Below, in pieces: positions 41,396-51,500 of a stretch of DNA of 64,000 nucleotides. Source of the DNA: JBBDWK01 sp040902885 (GTDB taxonomy: Bacteria; Acidobacteriota; Terriglobia; Bryobacterales; Bryobacteraceae); NCBI GenBank assembly GCA_040902885.1, contig JBBDWK010000094.1, forward strand, positions 1 through 64,000. The letters run 5' to 3'. The notes below the pieces were generated by a model. It saw nothing but the letters and a program-made list of their open reading frames with translations, did not search any database and was not told the origin of the DNA. Each line of letters opens with the position of its first letter. The stretch's first letter is position 1. The translations under genes were made by a program, and so were the position numbers.

Positions 41396-42049
41396 TCAGT
41401 GTCCGCAACTAGTGGATGCCAGGAGTTCCGCCGGCGTCGTTTGCAGATCGGCCGGGCGGAGGTCGCAGCCGCTCATCTTTTCGTTGATGACCAAAGGCCC
41501 GTAGGCGAACTCGAGCGGGATGGTGCGGCTCTTGCGCGGGAAAACCCAATGCTTGGCGTTTACCTGCACATGGCAGCAGAATACCGCTTTTCCGTTGCCG
41601 CCTTGCGGGACGCTTGGCCAACCCGCCTTCGTCGCCAGGTACGGAATGGCGGCGAACAGGTTCTGGACGTCGGTGGTCTCCTGCCGAAGATCGATGCCGA
41701 GATGATCGAGGAATGGACGCGGCCGCTTCCCGTTGGTCTTTGCCTCGATCAGATCGTCCTGGGAGATGTCGATTGCCGAGAAGATCACATTCATGCCGTT
41801 GGGAAAGGCATACTTGATATAGCCTTCCTTCGGATTCTCAGGGCACGCATCGGCAACCAGTTCGGGCGGCACAACGTTGATGTCATCCACCTTGATATTG
41901 ACGTGGAGCGAATCGGCGAGTTGAACCGCATCCGCGAACGCGAAGCAGGACATAAAAGCCGTATTCACTTCGTTGAACTCGGCGTCAGTCAACAGACCGG
42001 CGCCGCGGAACTTCACCAGGGTTTCAAGAGCCTGATCTTTGGCGATCAT
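41396..42049 (-). CDS. Hypothetical soluble protein, family not recognised
   Basis: The 217-residue product has no signal peptide or membrane helix. Visible features: an N-terminal helical part (KDQALETLVKFRGAGLLTDAEFNEVN), a mixed central region with HVNIKVDDINVVPPEL and YIKYAFPNGMNVIFSAIDISQDDLIE, and a Cys-rich tail (F-C-C-H, S-G-C-D, S-T-S-C-G-H). Base use matches neighbours. It precedes the DUF2064 gene by 22 bases. I cannot name its function; a structure prediction would be more informative than motif reading. Confidence 0.6.
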   Translation of the reverse strand: MIAKDQALETLVKFRGAGLLTDAEFNEVNTAFMSCFAFADAVQLADSLHVNIKVDDINVVPPELVADACPENPKEGYIKYAFPNGMNVIFSAIDISQDDLIEAKTNGKRPRPFLDHLGIDLRQETTDVQNLFAAIPYLATKAGWPSVPQGGNGKAVFCCHVQVNAKHWVFPRKSRTIPLEFAYGPLVINEKMSGCDLRPADLQTTPAELLASTSCGH

Positions 42050-42200
42050 CCGGAAGCACCTCCCTAAAGAGCGTAGTGGCGCACCGCCACGCGGCTAGGT
42101 TACCAGAACTTGCAAACTGCCTGCATAGGTGTTTCGGTACAATGGCTGATTCCGCAACAGCGGGATCGGCCAGGGCAATCTTGGTTCCAAGGAGACACAG

Positions 42201-44333
42201 ATGAGAACTGGCGCCGCCGCCGTAATCGCTCTGAGCTGCGCCTTGGCCTGCGCCCCGGACTCCAAGCGGAAATCAGAAGACGAGATGCATCCAGCGCCAG
42301 TAGCCAAAGTTCGCCCTCATGAATTGAAGACTCACGGACACACCCGCATCGACAATTATTATTGGCTGCGCGAGCGGGAGAACCCGGAAGTCATCCAGTA
42401 CCTGGAAGCGGAGAACAAGTATCTGGATGCCAGCATGGCGTCCGTCAAGCCGCTCCAGCAGAAGCTCTTCGACGAATTCAAGACGCGCATCAAACAGACC
42501 GACGAATCCGTGCCTTACCGGAAGGACGGCTACTACTACTACACGCGGATGGTGAGCGGCAAGAACTATCCCATCTACTGCCGAAAAAAAGGCTCGCTCG
42601 AAGCGCCCGAAGAGATCCTGCTCGACGGGAATAAGGCCGCGGAAGGCCATGCATTCTTCTCGGTCGGCAAGCTGGACGTCAGCGAAGGCAACGATATTCT
42701 GGCCTACGCCGTCGATACCGTGGGCCGGCGCTTCTACGACATCCGCTTCCGCAACCTGGTCACAGGCGAGGAACTTCCCGATGTCATCAACGACGTCACG
42801 CCGTCGCTTGCATGGGCCAACGACAACAAGACCTTCTTCTACGTCAGGCAGGACCCCCAAACACTGCGCTCATACCAGGTCTATCGTCATACTCTCGGCA
42901 CGAAGCCCGCGGAGGATCGGCTGATCTACGAGGAAAAGGACGTCACCTTCCGGACCTTCGTCGGCAAGACCAAATCCAAAAAATACATCCTCCTCGGCTC
43001 GGCCCAGACGTTGAGCACCGAATACCGGTACCTGGAGGCGGACCGGCCGGATGGGGAGTTTCAGGTATTCGAACCGCGCCGGCGGGATCACGAGTACGAC
43101 GTCGACCACTACGCCGGGCACTTTTACGTAAGGACCAATCTGGATGCCAAAAACTACCGGCTGATGCAGACGCCGGTGGAGCGGACCGGCATGGCAAACT
43201 GGCGGGAGGTGATCCCGCACCGGCCCGATACGCTGCTCGAATCGGTCGAAATCTTTCGCGAGTACCTGGTCGTCGTCGAGCGGAAGGGCGGGCTGATCCA
43301 GTTGCGGGTGCGCCCGTGGGCGGGGGAAGGCGAGCACTACATCGATTTCGGGGAGCCTGCGTACGCCGCCGGTCCCACGGCCAACTACGACTTCGATACG
43401 GATACCGTCCGATACCGCTACAGCTCATTGACGACGCCGAACTCCGCCTACGACTACAACATGAAATCGCGTACCGCGAATCTGCTGAAGCGCGACGAGG
43501 TCCTGGGCGGTTTCGATCCGGAAAATTACCTGACCGAGCGCCTGCTTGCGCCGTCGCACGATGGGACGAGGGTTCCCATTTCGCTCGTGTATCGCAAAGG
43601 TCTGAAGAAGACCGGAACGCACCCGCTGCTGCAGTATGCCTATGGTTCCTACGGTCACTCTCTTGACGCGAACTTCAATCCGTTCGTCGTCAGCCTGCTC
43701 GACCGCGGCTTCGTGTACGCCCTGGCGCATATCCGCGGCGGGGAGGACCTCGGACGCCAGTGGTATGACGACGGCAAGCTCCTGAAAAAGAAGAACACGT
43801 TCAAGGACTTCATCGCCTGCACCGAGTACCTGGTGCGCGAGAAGTACGCCGACCCGAAGCGCGTCTATGCGCTTGGGGGCAGCGCGGGCGGCCTGCTGAT
43901 GGGCGCCGTCATGAACATGCGGCCGGACCTGTATCACGGGATCGTCGCGGCCGTTCCATTCGTCGACGTTGTGACCACCATGCTGGACGATACCATCCCG
44001 CTGACGACCTTCGAGTACGACGAGTGGGGCAACCCCAGCGAGCAGACCTACTACGAATACATGCATTCGTACTCGCCTTACGATCAGGTGGAAGCCAAGG
44101 CGTACCCGAATCTTCTGGTCACCGCCGGTCTCCACGATTCGCAGGTTCAATATTGGGAGCCGGCGAAGTGGGTCGCCCGGCTGCGCGCGGTCAAGAAAGA
44201 CAACAATCGCCTGCTGATGTACACGAACATGGTTGCGGGGCACGGTGGCGCATCCGCCCGCTATAAGAGGTACGAGGAGACGGCCCTCCAGTATGCGTTC
44301 CTGCTCGATCTGGCGGGAGCCAAAGAGGAGTAA
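42201..44333 (+). CDS. S9A prolyl oligopeptidase/oligopeptidase B-like peptidase
   Basis: The 710-residue enzyme has an N-terminal hydrophobic leader with cysteines (possible lipoprotein), a beta-propeller region and a C-terminal alpha/beta-hydrolase domain. The triad is visible: G-G-S-A-G-G (Ser561), L-H-D-S-Q-V-Q-Y (Asp646) and A-G-H-G-G-A-S (His681). The H-I-R-G-G-E-D-L-G-R-Q-W-Y segment is diagnostic of oligopeptidase B/POP. It would cut short peptides in the envelope, after basic residues or proline. The start has AAGGAG seven bases upstream. It is followed after five bases by an SDR gene, probably in the same operon. Confidence 0.93.
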   Translation: MRTGAAAVIALSCALACAPDSKRKSEDEMHPAPVAKVRPHELKTHGHTRIDNYYWLRERENPEVIQYLEAENKYLDASMASVKPLQQKLFDEFKTRIKQTDESVPYRKDGYYYYTRMVSGKNYPIYCRKKGSLEAPEEILLDGNKAAEGHAFFSVGKLDVSEGNDILAYAVDTVGRRFYDIRFRNLVTGEELPDVINDVTPSLAWANDNKTFFYVRQDPQTLRSYQVYRHTLGTKPAEDRLIYEEKDVTFRTFVGKTKSKKYILLGSAQTLSTEYRYLEADRPDGEFQVFEPRRRDHEYDVDHYAGHFYVRTNLDAKNYRLMQTPVERTGMANWREVIPHRPDTLLESVEIFREYLVVVERKGGLIQLRVRPWAGEGEHYIDFGEPAYAAGPTANYDFDTDTVRYRYSSLTTPNSAYDYNMKSRTANLLKRDEVLGGFDPENYLTERLLAPSHDGTRVPISLVYRKGLKKTGTHPLLQYAYGSYGHSLDANFNPFVVSLLDRGFVYALAHIRGGEDLGRQWYDDGKLLKKKNTFKDFIACTEYLVREKYADPKRVYALGGSAGGLLMGAVMNMRPDLYHGIVAAVPFVDVVTTMLDDTIPLTTFEYDEWGNPSEQTYYEYMHSYSPYDQVEAKAYPNLLVTAGLHDSQVQYWEPAKWVARLRAVKKDNNRLLMYTNMVAGHGGASARYKRYEETALQYAFLLDLAGAKEE

Positions 44334-44338
44334 AGACC

Positions 44339-45295
44339 ATGAGAACCTTAACGGATCGCGTGGCCGTTGTGGCGGGCGCCACTCGGGGGGCCGGACGAGG
44401 AATCGCCTGCATGCTTGGCGAACAAGGCGCGACGGTCTACTGCACCGGCCGCAGCATCCGTGGCCGGCCGGCGACCGGAAACCGGCCGGAGACAATTGAA
44501 GAGACCGCGGAGATGGTTAATGAACGCGGTGGCACAGGCATCTCCGTCCAGGTTGATCACACGGAAGAGGGCCCGGTCAAAACCTTGTTTGATCGAGTGT
44601 GCCAGGAACAAGGCCGCCTCGACATTCTGGTGAACGACGTCTGGGGTAGGGACGACCTCACGGAATTCGGCACGCCGTTCTGGAACCTCGACATCGAAAA
44701 AGGCGCTCTGATGTTGAAGCGGGCCGTGCATGCCCACATCGTGACCAGCCGCTACGGAACGCCTCTTTTGTTAGAGGGAAATCGGGGTCTCATCGTAGAG
44801 GTGACGGATGGAGATTTCTTCGGGTATCGAGGCAACCTGTTCTACGACCTCGCGAAAATCTCTGCGATTCGGCTCGCATTTTCGATGGCTTGGGAACTTC
44901 GCCGCTATCCTCATACCGTCGTGGCGATCACACCGGGGTTCCTTCGCTCGGAAGCAGTCTTGGACCATTTTGGAGTGACGGAGGCAAACTGGCAGGATGG
45001 CGCGAAGAAGGACCCCAACTTCACCGCCTCCGAAACCCCCTTCTACGTTGGGCGAGCGGTTGCCGCTCTCGCGGCCGATCCGACCGTGAAAGCGAAATCC
45101 GGCAGAGTGTTTTCTTCCGGGGACATCGCGGCCGAGTACGGCTTCACCGACGTGGACGGAGGTCAACCGAATTGGGTCAGGCACTTCGAGAAGACATATG
45201 GAAGGATCTATCCGCGTTGCGACGAGGGCTTCTACAAGCACTGGCTCGACGGCGCCATCGATATCGTGTTTCCGGACTGGCCTCCGGTTGCTTAA
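44339..45295 (+). CDS. Short-chain dehydrogenase/reductase, DHRS1-like
   Basis: The 318-residue SDR has the cofactor motif G-A-T-R-G-A-G-R-G-I-A, a downstream N-D-V-W in the place of the NNAG motif, and Y-D-L-A-K with the catalytic Tyr and Lys. The C-terminal extension of about 70 residues, ending DIVFPDWPPVA, matches the longer DHRS1-like group. The cofactor is probably NADP(H), as an Arg follows the first glycines, but the substrate is unknown. It begins five bases after the S9 peptidase, with AGGAG overlapping that stop. Confidence 0.88.
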   Translation: MRTLTDRVAVVAGATRGAGRGIACMLGEQGATVYCTGRSIRGRPATGNRPETIEETAEMVNERGGTGISVQVDHTEEGPVKTLFDRVCQEQGRLDILVNDVWGRDDLTEFGTPFWNLDIEKGALMLKRAVHAHIVTSRYGTPLLLEGNRGLIVEVTDGDFFGYRGNLFYDLAKISAIRLAFSMAWELRRYPHTVVAITPGFLRSEAVLDHFGVTEANWQDGAKKDPNFTASETPFYVGRAVAALAADPTVKAKSGRVFSSGDIAAEYGFTDVDGGQPNWVRHFEKTYGRIYPRCDEGFYKHWLDGAIDIVFPDWPPVA

Positions 45296-45361
45296 AGAAC
45301 TAGATGAAAAATTCCTTGCATATAGTTGAGTGGGTGTGCTTTATCCTGCGGCGATCTAGTC

Positions 45362-46822
45362 TTAAAGCGTGTTCAGAAATGCGATGAGGGCTTTCTTCTC
45401 CTCCGGCGAGAGCTTCAACCCGAAACGGTGTCCCTTCACGGAGCGGGTCCGGCCGTCATAGCCCTTAAAGCCCGTGGGAACGTAGTCCTCGCGGAGGCGA
45501 GCCGGATCGAACCAGTCTTCGAGCGTGGCCACCGAGCCGTTGTGCTCGAACGGTCCCCGATACCAGACCCCTTTCAGCGACGGAACTTTGTAGTACCCCG
45601 TGCCCTTGTGTGTTTCCAGGGCATAGCGCGGGTCGGTGCCAACGCGCTTTTCGAGAATATCGAACCGCCGCTTGTGGTCCGCCGGAGGCTCGAAACCATC
45701 CACCGGAACAAGCTTGTTGTTGGTGTAGAACGGCGGAGCGTGACAGCCGGCGCAACCCTCACGCTCGAAAATCTTTTTCCCGCGCGCTGCCACGGCGTCG
45801 AACCGGTTCGGATTGGGCGGCGGCTTCAGCGAATAAAGGTAAAGCGAGAGCGCGTATAACTGCTCATCGCTGTAGCGTGTGCCATGGCCGGCCATGGGCC
45901 GCGGCGGCGGCGCATCGCCGTAGCGATCGAGCGCAACCATATCCTGCACGAGCGAGGAATAGCGCATCAGATCGCCAATCCCCTCATGGCGCACGAGACC
46001 GGTGTGGTCGAGATACCGGCGCTCCTCGACTCCAATCAGGTCGGGAATCTGGGGCGGCACGAGCAGGCTGGTATTGCTGCGCGCGGTCACGCCCGGTGGA
46101 ATCGCTTCGCCGGCCGCGATCAAGTCGTCCAGCGACATGGTTTGCGGGCGCCGGTTGGGATCGTCTCGCAACCAGGGCATTTCAAACTGGCGGGCGAAGC
46201 CCCGGATTCTCTCCAGCACTTTGGCCGGATCGCCTGCCTGGGCGGCCCGGCGGAGCATCCAAGCGCCCTGACGATCGCCCGGGTTGTTGCCTTGCGCGCC
46301 GGGAACCACCGTTCCGTCCGCCATCACTCGGATGTGGCAGGTGCTGCAGCCCATGGAGCCCATCTCGATCTCGCCCTTTCGGCGGATCACCCAGCGCGCG
46401 AATGGAACCGTGCCGTCCTTCGCGACGGGCATCCCGGTCTTCTCGTAGAACGAGGCATCGCGGACATTCGCGGCGCCGAAGAAGACGGGGCCGTAGGAGG
46501 TGGGAGCATTGAAGACGAGCTCGCCGGCCTTGATCCAGTCCTCGCGCGTTTTGAGCTTGGAGGGGTCGAAGGCGATCTCGGGTTCCCGCGATTTGAGCCA
46601 CTCCATATAGCCGGCCGGCTCGCGGCTCGGATGGTAGACCGGATAGCTCCGGTAAACGGTGCGCGGGGGAATCCGGTAGTAGACCTCCTCGGAAACGTGG
46701 ACGGGCGAGTACGCCGGATTCGCGAGGGGCACTTCGAGCGCGGCGACGGCCGCATCCGTCCACGTCTTTGGTATCTGCGGTTGAAATGCGCTTGCCGCGA
46801 GCAGGAGCGCCAGTGCCTTCAT
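45362..46822 (-). CDS. Diheme c-type cytochrome, peroxidase-like
   Basis: The 486-residue protein has a short hydrophobic leader and two heme motifs, C-S-T-C-H near residue 159 and C-A-G-C-H near 360. The second belongs to a region like the di-heme cytochrome c peroxidase/thiol-oxidoreductase group (A-R-G-K-K-I-F-E-R-E-G-C-A-G-C-H, YYKVPSLKGVWYRGPFEHNG, LSPEEKKALIAFLNTL). The long N-terminal part is less conserved and may bind a substrate. It would act in the periplasm as an electron carrier or oxidase. It is downstream of a 199-residue secreted protein. Confidence 0.85.
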   Translation of the reverse strand: MKALALLLAASAFQPQIPKTWTDAAVAALEVPLANPAYSPVHVSEEVYYRIPPRTVYRSYPVYHPSREPAGYMEWLKSREPEIAFDPSKLKTREDWIKAGELVFNAPTSYGPVFFGAANVRDASFYEKTGMPVAKDGTVPFARWVIRRKGEIEMGSMGCSTCHIRVMADGTVVPGAQGNNPGDRQGAWMLRRAAQAGDPAKVLERIRGFARQFEMPWLRDDPNRRPQTMSLDDLIAAGEAIPPGVTARSNTSLLVPPQIPDLIGVEERRYLDHTGLVRHEGIGDLMRYSSLVQDMVALDRYGDAPPPRPMAGHGTRYSDEQLYALSLYLYSLKPPPNPNRFDAVAARGKKIFEREGCAGCHAPPFYTNNKLVPVDGFEPPADHKRRFDILEKRVGTDPRYALETHKGTGYYKVPSLKGVWYRGPFEHNGSVATLEDWFDPARLREDYVPTGFKGYDGRTRSVKGHRFGLKLSPEEKKALIAFLNTL

Positions 46823-46882
46823 GAGAAATCTCCCTGGGGCAAAATTACACTATAGTCGAAACACTGGCGATCCACTGCGCTG

Positions 46883-47482
46883 CTAACGCGCGGCGCGGGT
46901 CTGCTTCCTCTCGCGTTCAAAGTCGATCAGCGAGAGAGCATAGCGGAAGTCCTCGCTCTCGCCGCCTGTCCGCATCGCCTTCAGCACCCAGCGGAACCCG
47001 TCGATCCCCGCAATCTCCTCGCGGAGCGTCCATGCTTGTTTCTGCGAAGGTGACAGCATGTTCCACTTGTAGACCAGCGCTGCCTGCTTGAGGGTCTCGA
47101 CAAAGTAGCCGGCATCGAACCACGCCATCGCCTCCGGCTTTCCGGCTGATTCGGAGTCCAGCGCCCGCGCCATCAATCGCGTGGCAAGATCGAAGGACAG
47201 ACGGGTGTCCCTTGCCGAGTAGATTGCGGCGCGGCGCAGGGTCTCCATGCGAACCCTGATGGGGGTCGCCGGGGCCAGCAGCGCGAGCGTATCCGTGGTG
47301 AGCCGCGAGAGATCGTAAGCCGGGTCGGCGAGATTGAAGTCCGAACCGGTGCGCCAAGGCAGCGATTTGGCTTGTCCGATTTCGATCGCGTGACAGATGG
47401 CCGGAGGTCCGGCCCATGCGGGAAGACCGAATACCAGGCCGGCGCCGGCCAGCATGACGGGAAACAGCGTGCTTTTCTTCAT
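46883..47482 (-). CDS. Secreted hypothetical protein next to the diheme cytochrome
   Basis: The 199-residue protein has a signal peptide (MKKSTLFPVMLAGAGLVFGLPAWA) and a helical body: AICHAIEIGQAKSLPWRTG, then repeated amphipathic helices (RMETLRRAAIYSARDTRLSFDLATRLMARAL, AMAWFDAGYFVETLKQAALVYKW). Tyr-rich and TPR-like features are weak. The family is unknown to me but occurs in Acidobacteria next to similar exported proteins. It is 60 bases upstream of the diheme cytochrome on the same strand and may be its partner. Confidence 0.65.
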   Translation of the reverse strand: MKKSTLFPVMLAGAGLVFGLPAWAGPPAICHAIEIGQAKSLPWRTGSDFNLADPAYDLSRLTTDTLALLAPATPIRVRMETLRRAAIYSARDTRLSFDLATRLMARALDSESAGKPEAMAWFDAGYFVETLKQAALVYKWNMLSPSQKQAWTLREEIAGIDGFRWVLKAMRTGGESEDFRYALSLIDFERERKQTRAAR

Positions 47483-47622
47483 AGTTGGGGTCCTTTCAAC
47501 TCCAGATTGCCGCCCGTGCGGATCTTCCAGGCAGTAAGGAGCAGTGGTGTAACGGTGCCTTACCGTAAGCGCGATGCCTTAAGCCATTGAAATCATGCGG
47601 GCCTCGTGGGACAGTCGGAAAG

Positions 47623-48495
47623 ATGCCGAACTTAGAGCCTGACGGCCGGGGACTGACGCCAGAAGCGGTGCGCAGCCAGCTTGACCGCATTCTGGCGAGC
47701 GAAGGCTTCGCCAATTCCGACCGCCTGAGCCGATTCCTGCGCTTCGCCGTGGAGGCCAAGCTTCGCGGCGAAGAGGACCAGATCAAGGAGTATGTCGTTG
47801 GCCGTGAGGTCTTTGACCGTGGCGACAACTACGACCCCCGGCTGGACCCCATCGTCCGAGTGGAGGCCCGCCGGCTGCGGGCGAAGCTGGACGAGTACTA
47901 CGCGGGTCCGGGCCGGGAAGACGCCCTGCGCATCGGATTCCGGAAGGGAAGCTATGTCCCAGTCATCGAACCGGCAGTGGCCGAGCCCGAAAGGCCAGGC
48001 AGTCCCTCGACCCGCACTCCCCGCCGGGTAGCCGCCGCGGCACTGTTTCTGGTTGCTGCTTCGGGCGGTCTCTCTTATCTCTCGCGCGAGCCGTCCGGTT
48101 ACAGAGTTGCTGTCGCGCCAGCGCATTGGCTCGGGTGGAACTCCGTGGAGCCCAGCGCCTTTGAAGAAAGCCTGGTTGAGGCGGTAACCGCGGAATTGGC
48201 CCACCGCCCAAGCTTGCAAGTGATCTCGTGGCCGTCCATGCTGCACTATCGAAACGCCCGGAGGCCGCTCCGCGAGGTAGCTGAGGAACTGCGCGCCGCC
48301 CTTGTCCTTGTAGTATCGGTCGAGAGCTTTGGAGACGAGGTCCGCGTTACGCTGCATCTAGTGGAGGCCGCTTCGGACCGGAAGATGTGGTCGGCGGACT
48401 ACACCAGAAACTTCAACGACGCGCTGGCTGCGCAGCGCGAACTGGCGCGGGTGATAGCCGAAGAACTGGAGGCTTACCGGAGAGGCCGAGGATAA
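47623..48495 (+). CDS. Membrane-anchored TolB-like (adenylate-cyclase-associated type) protein
   Basis: I start at the ATG at 47623 (MPNLEPDGRG), where family similarity begins. Residues about 10-100 form the small N-terminal domain typical of Solibacter proteins (QLDRILASEGFANSDRLSRF, EYVVGREVFDRG, DPIVRVEARRLRAKLDEYY). One transmembrane helix follows (VAAAALFLVAASGGLSYL), then a TolB-N-like domain (AVAPAHWLGWNS, VTAELAHRPSLQVISW, MWSADYTRNFNDALAAQRELARVIAEELEAY). Proteins of this type are thought to be signalling or regulatory, but details are lacking. The Oar receptor gene begins 48 bases downstream. Confidence 0.75.
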   Translation: MPNLEPDGRGLTPEAVRSQLDRILASEGFANSDRLSRFLRFAVEAKLRGEEDQIKEYVVGREVFDRGDNYDPRLDPIVRVEARRLRAKLDEYYAGPGREDALRIGFRKGSYVPVIEPAVAEPERPGSPSTRTPRRVAAAALFLVAASGGLSYLSREPSGYRVAVAPAHWLGWNSVEPSAFEESLVEAVTAELAHRPSLQVISWPSMLHYRNARRPLREVAEELRAALVLVVSVESFGDEVRVTLHLVEAASDRKMWSADYTRNFNDALAAQRELARVIAEELEAYRRGRG

Positions 48496-48543
48496 ACTTG
48501 GCCAGGGTGTATACTTGGCGACGAAGTTCAGTATAGTCCACAT

Positions 48544-51500
48544 ATGGGGAATACACTTGGGTTGGGAAATGCACTTCGGTGCTTTCTCGCTCTCGCTACG
48601 CTTTCATGCGCGTTGCTGGCCCAGGTCGAAACGGCGCGCATCACGGGACTCATCACTGATCCGACCGGCGCGGTGGTTCCCAATGCGCGTGTCTCGCTGC
48701 AGCATCTTGCCACGGGCACGACCTCCACTCTGACCACGGACGCGCAGGGGCGTTACCTGTCGCTGCCCCTCCGCATCGGTGAATACCGCATCGAAGTCGA
48801 AGCGCTAGGATTCAAGCGCGCGGTTCGAAGCGGCGTCACCGTGCAGATCCAGGAAACGGCGGCGCTCAACTTCGCACTCGATCTCGGCGCCACCAGTGAG
48901 AGCGTGGACGTGACCGCCAGTGCACCCCTGCTTTCAACCGCCGAAGGCTCGCAAGGGCAGGTAATCGACAACCGGCGGATCGTCGACATGCCGCTCAACG
49001 GCCGCGACTACATTCAGCTCGCTTTGCTTTCGGCCGGGACGACGGCTCACCTCGGAGGGCGGTTTCAAGGGTTTTCGGCAGCCGGCCAGCGAACCGCGCA
49101 GAACAACTATCTCCTCGACGGAATCGACAACAACAATGTACAGCTTGCCGCGCAGGGTGAGCGTGCCGAAGCGGTGAAACCTTCGGTCGACGCCATCCAG
49201 GAGTTCAAAATCTCCACGAACTCGTATTCGGCCGAGTACGGGCGCGCCATGGGCGGCGTGGTGAATGCCACGATCAAGTCCGGCAGCAACGATTTTCACG
49301 GAACCATGTTCGAGTTCCTTCGCAACGAGAAACTCGACGCCAAGAACTTCTTCGACGATCCGGATGAACCGAAGCCGTCCTTTAAGCGCAACCAGTATGG
49401 CTTTTCCGTGGGTGGTCCCATCTGGCGCAACAAGACGTTCTTCTTCGGCGATTACGAATGGACGAAGATCCGCGAATCGCGCACGGTGAACAACACCATA
49501 CCCACACTGGCGCAGCGCAGCGGCGACTTCCGGCGGTTCGCGGCGATCTACGATCCGAACACCTACAACGCCGCGTCGCGCACACGCCAGCCGTTCCCGA
49601 ACAACACCATTCCAACGAACCGCATCGATCGCGTCGCCGCTCAAGCGGCCAACTGGTACCCAACTCCGCAGAACGACAACCTGACGCAGAACTTCCTATT
49701 CAATCCGCCTGACAGCGACAACGTCGACAAGTGGGACCTTCGCGTCGATCATAACTTCAGCGAGAAGGACCTGGTCTATTTCCGGTTCAGTTATCAAAAC
49801 AACTTCACGCCGGCCTCGCCGAATCTTCCGGCGACCGCCTATTCCTCGGCGAGCACGGACACAACGAACGACGGCCGAAATACCGCACTGGTCTGGAGCC
49901 ACGTCTTTTCTCCGTCGCTGGTCACCACCAGCCGCATCGGCTGGAACCAGCTCTTCACGAACGAAGAGCCGGCGGCGGACAAAAACGCCAACGCCGAGAT
50001 CGGGATGCGAGGCGTCAATCAGACGACGCCGGGCTCGCCGCGGTTCGCCATCTCGAACTATCAGGCCCTGGGAATTGGCCCGAACCTGCCGAATCTGAAC
50101 GACTCGCAAACCCGCCAGTTGATCAGCGACACGAACTGGATACGCGGCGGGCACACGCTGAAGTTCGGGATCAACTTCATGTGGACCCAGGCGTTCATCA
50201 CCAACCCGAAGGAAGGCCTCGGCGTCTTCGATTTCAACGGCAATTTCACGCGGAATCCATCGAACAACAGCGGTGGGCAGCCGTTCGCCGATTTCCTGCT
50301 TGGAATTCCCTTCCAGACCAGCGTCGCGCGCGACGTCTATGCGAATCTCCGCGCTCCGCTCCATCAGTTTTACGTCCATGACGAATGGCGCGTCACCGCC
50401 CGATTGACGCTGAACCTGGGCCTGCGGTACGAGCGGAACGGCAACTTTCTCGAGACGCGAAACCAGCAGTCGAACTACGACATCGACGCCGGGCTGGCGG
50501 CCGGGACGCTGCCGGGCATTGTGCTGGCACGGGCCGGCAGCCGCGACAGCCGCGCCCTGCTGCGCACCGACAAGAACAACTGGGCGCCACGATTCGGCTT
50601 CGCCTATACGATGGCGCCGAAGACCGTCCTGCGCGGCGGCTACGGCATCTTCTTCGGCAATTACGAAGGGACCGGAGGCGGCCGGCACCTGCTGGGCAAC
50701 CCGCCTAACACCATCAGCGTGATCATCACCACGGACAACATCACTCCGGCGTTTCTGCTCCAGGATGGCGTGCCGGCGGGAACACTCGACCCGCGCAACC
50801 TCTCGAACTTGCGCCTGACGTCGTTCGTCGCCAATCCCGATTGGCCGAGCGCGCAACAGTGGAATCTGAACGTGCAGCGCGAAGTGTGGACCAACACGGT
50901 TTGGGAGGCCGGCTACTACGGAGCGAAAGGCGTTCACCTCCCGGTGCGCTGGAACGGCAACTACGCGTTGCCGGGCGCGGGTAATGTCAACGCGCGGCGG
51001 CGGTTCACCTCGGTCGTGTATCCGGAAACGAACGTCGTGGTGAGCCCGCTGGCAATTGTGGACCGTCACGACTACTTCGGAAATTCGCAGTTCCATTCCC
51101 TGCAAACGCGGCTGGAGCGGCGGTTCTCGGGAGGGTTCACGATCACCGGGTTCTACACATTCTCCCGCTCGATCGGCGATACGTCGGGCTTCTCGGCCGC
51201 CGGCACGCCTCCGGGCTCGCCGCAAGGTTTCCAGAATCCCCTCAACCGCCGGCTGGAAAAGTCGGTGGACGACCAGCATCAGAAGCATCGCTTCGTCGCC
51301 AGCTACCTTTATGAGCTTCCGTTCGGACGGGCCCGCCGCTTCGGCGGAGGATGGAATCGCGCCGTCGACGGGGTGCTTGGCGGCTGGTCTCTGGGTGGAA
51401 TCACGACCCTCGCTTCGGGGCAGCCGCAGGGCGTCACGGTGCAGGGTAATCCCGCCAACACCGGTGACCCGAATCGTCCGAACGTCGTGGGCGATCCCAA

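Noticed and set aside
42076..42090. Small hairpin GTGGCG-CAC-CGCCAC upstream of the S9 peptidase
   Set aside because: Six-base stem with a three-base loop and no U-tract on either strand; common by chance in GC-rich DNA.
45298..45360. Inverted repeat ACTAGAT ... ATCTAGT with matching CTTAAAG flanks between the SDR and diheme cytochrome genes
   Set aside because: The arms are only seven bases with a loop of about 48 bases, the flanking CTTAAAG match is partly due to the two stop codons, and there is no T-tract. It may be chance.
48496..48543. TATACT and TATAGT as -10 boxes for the second Oar receptor
   Set aside because: Neither has a -35 box at acceptable spacing (11 or 28 bases for the TTGG-like candidates), so no promoter is called.
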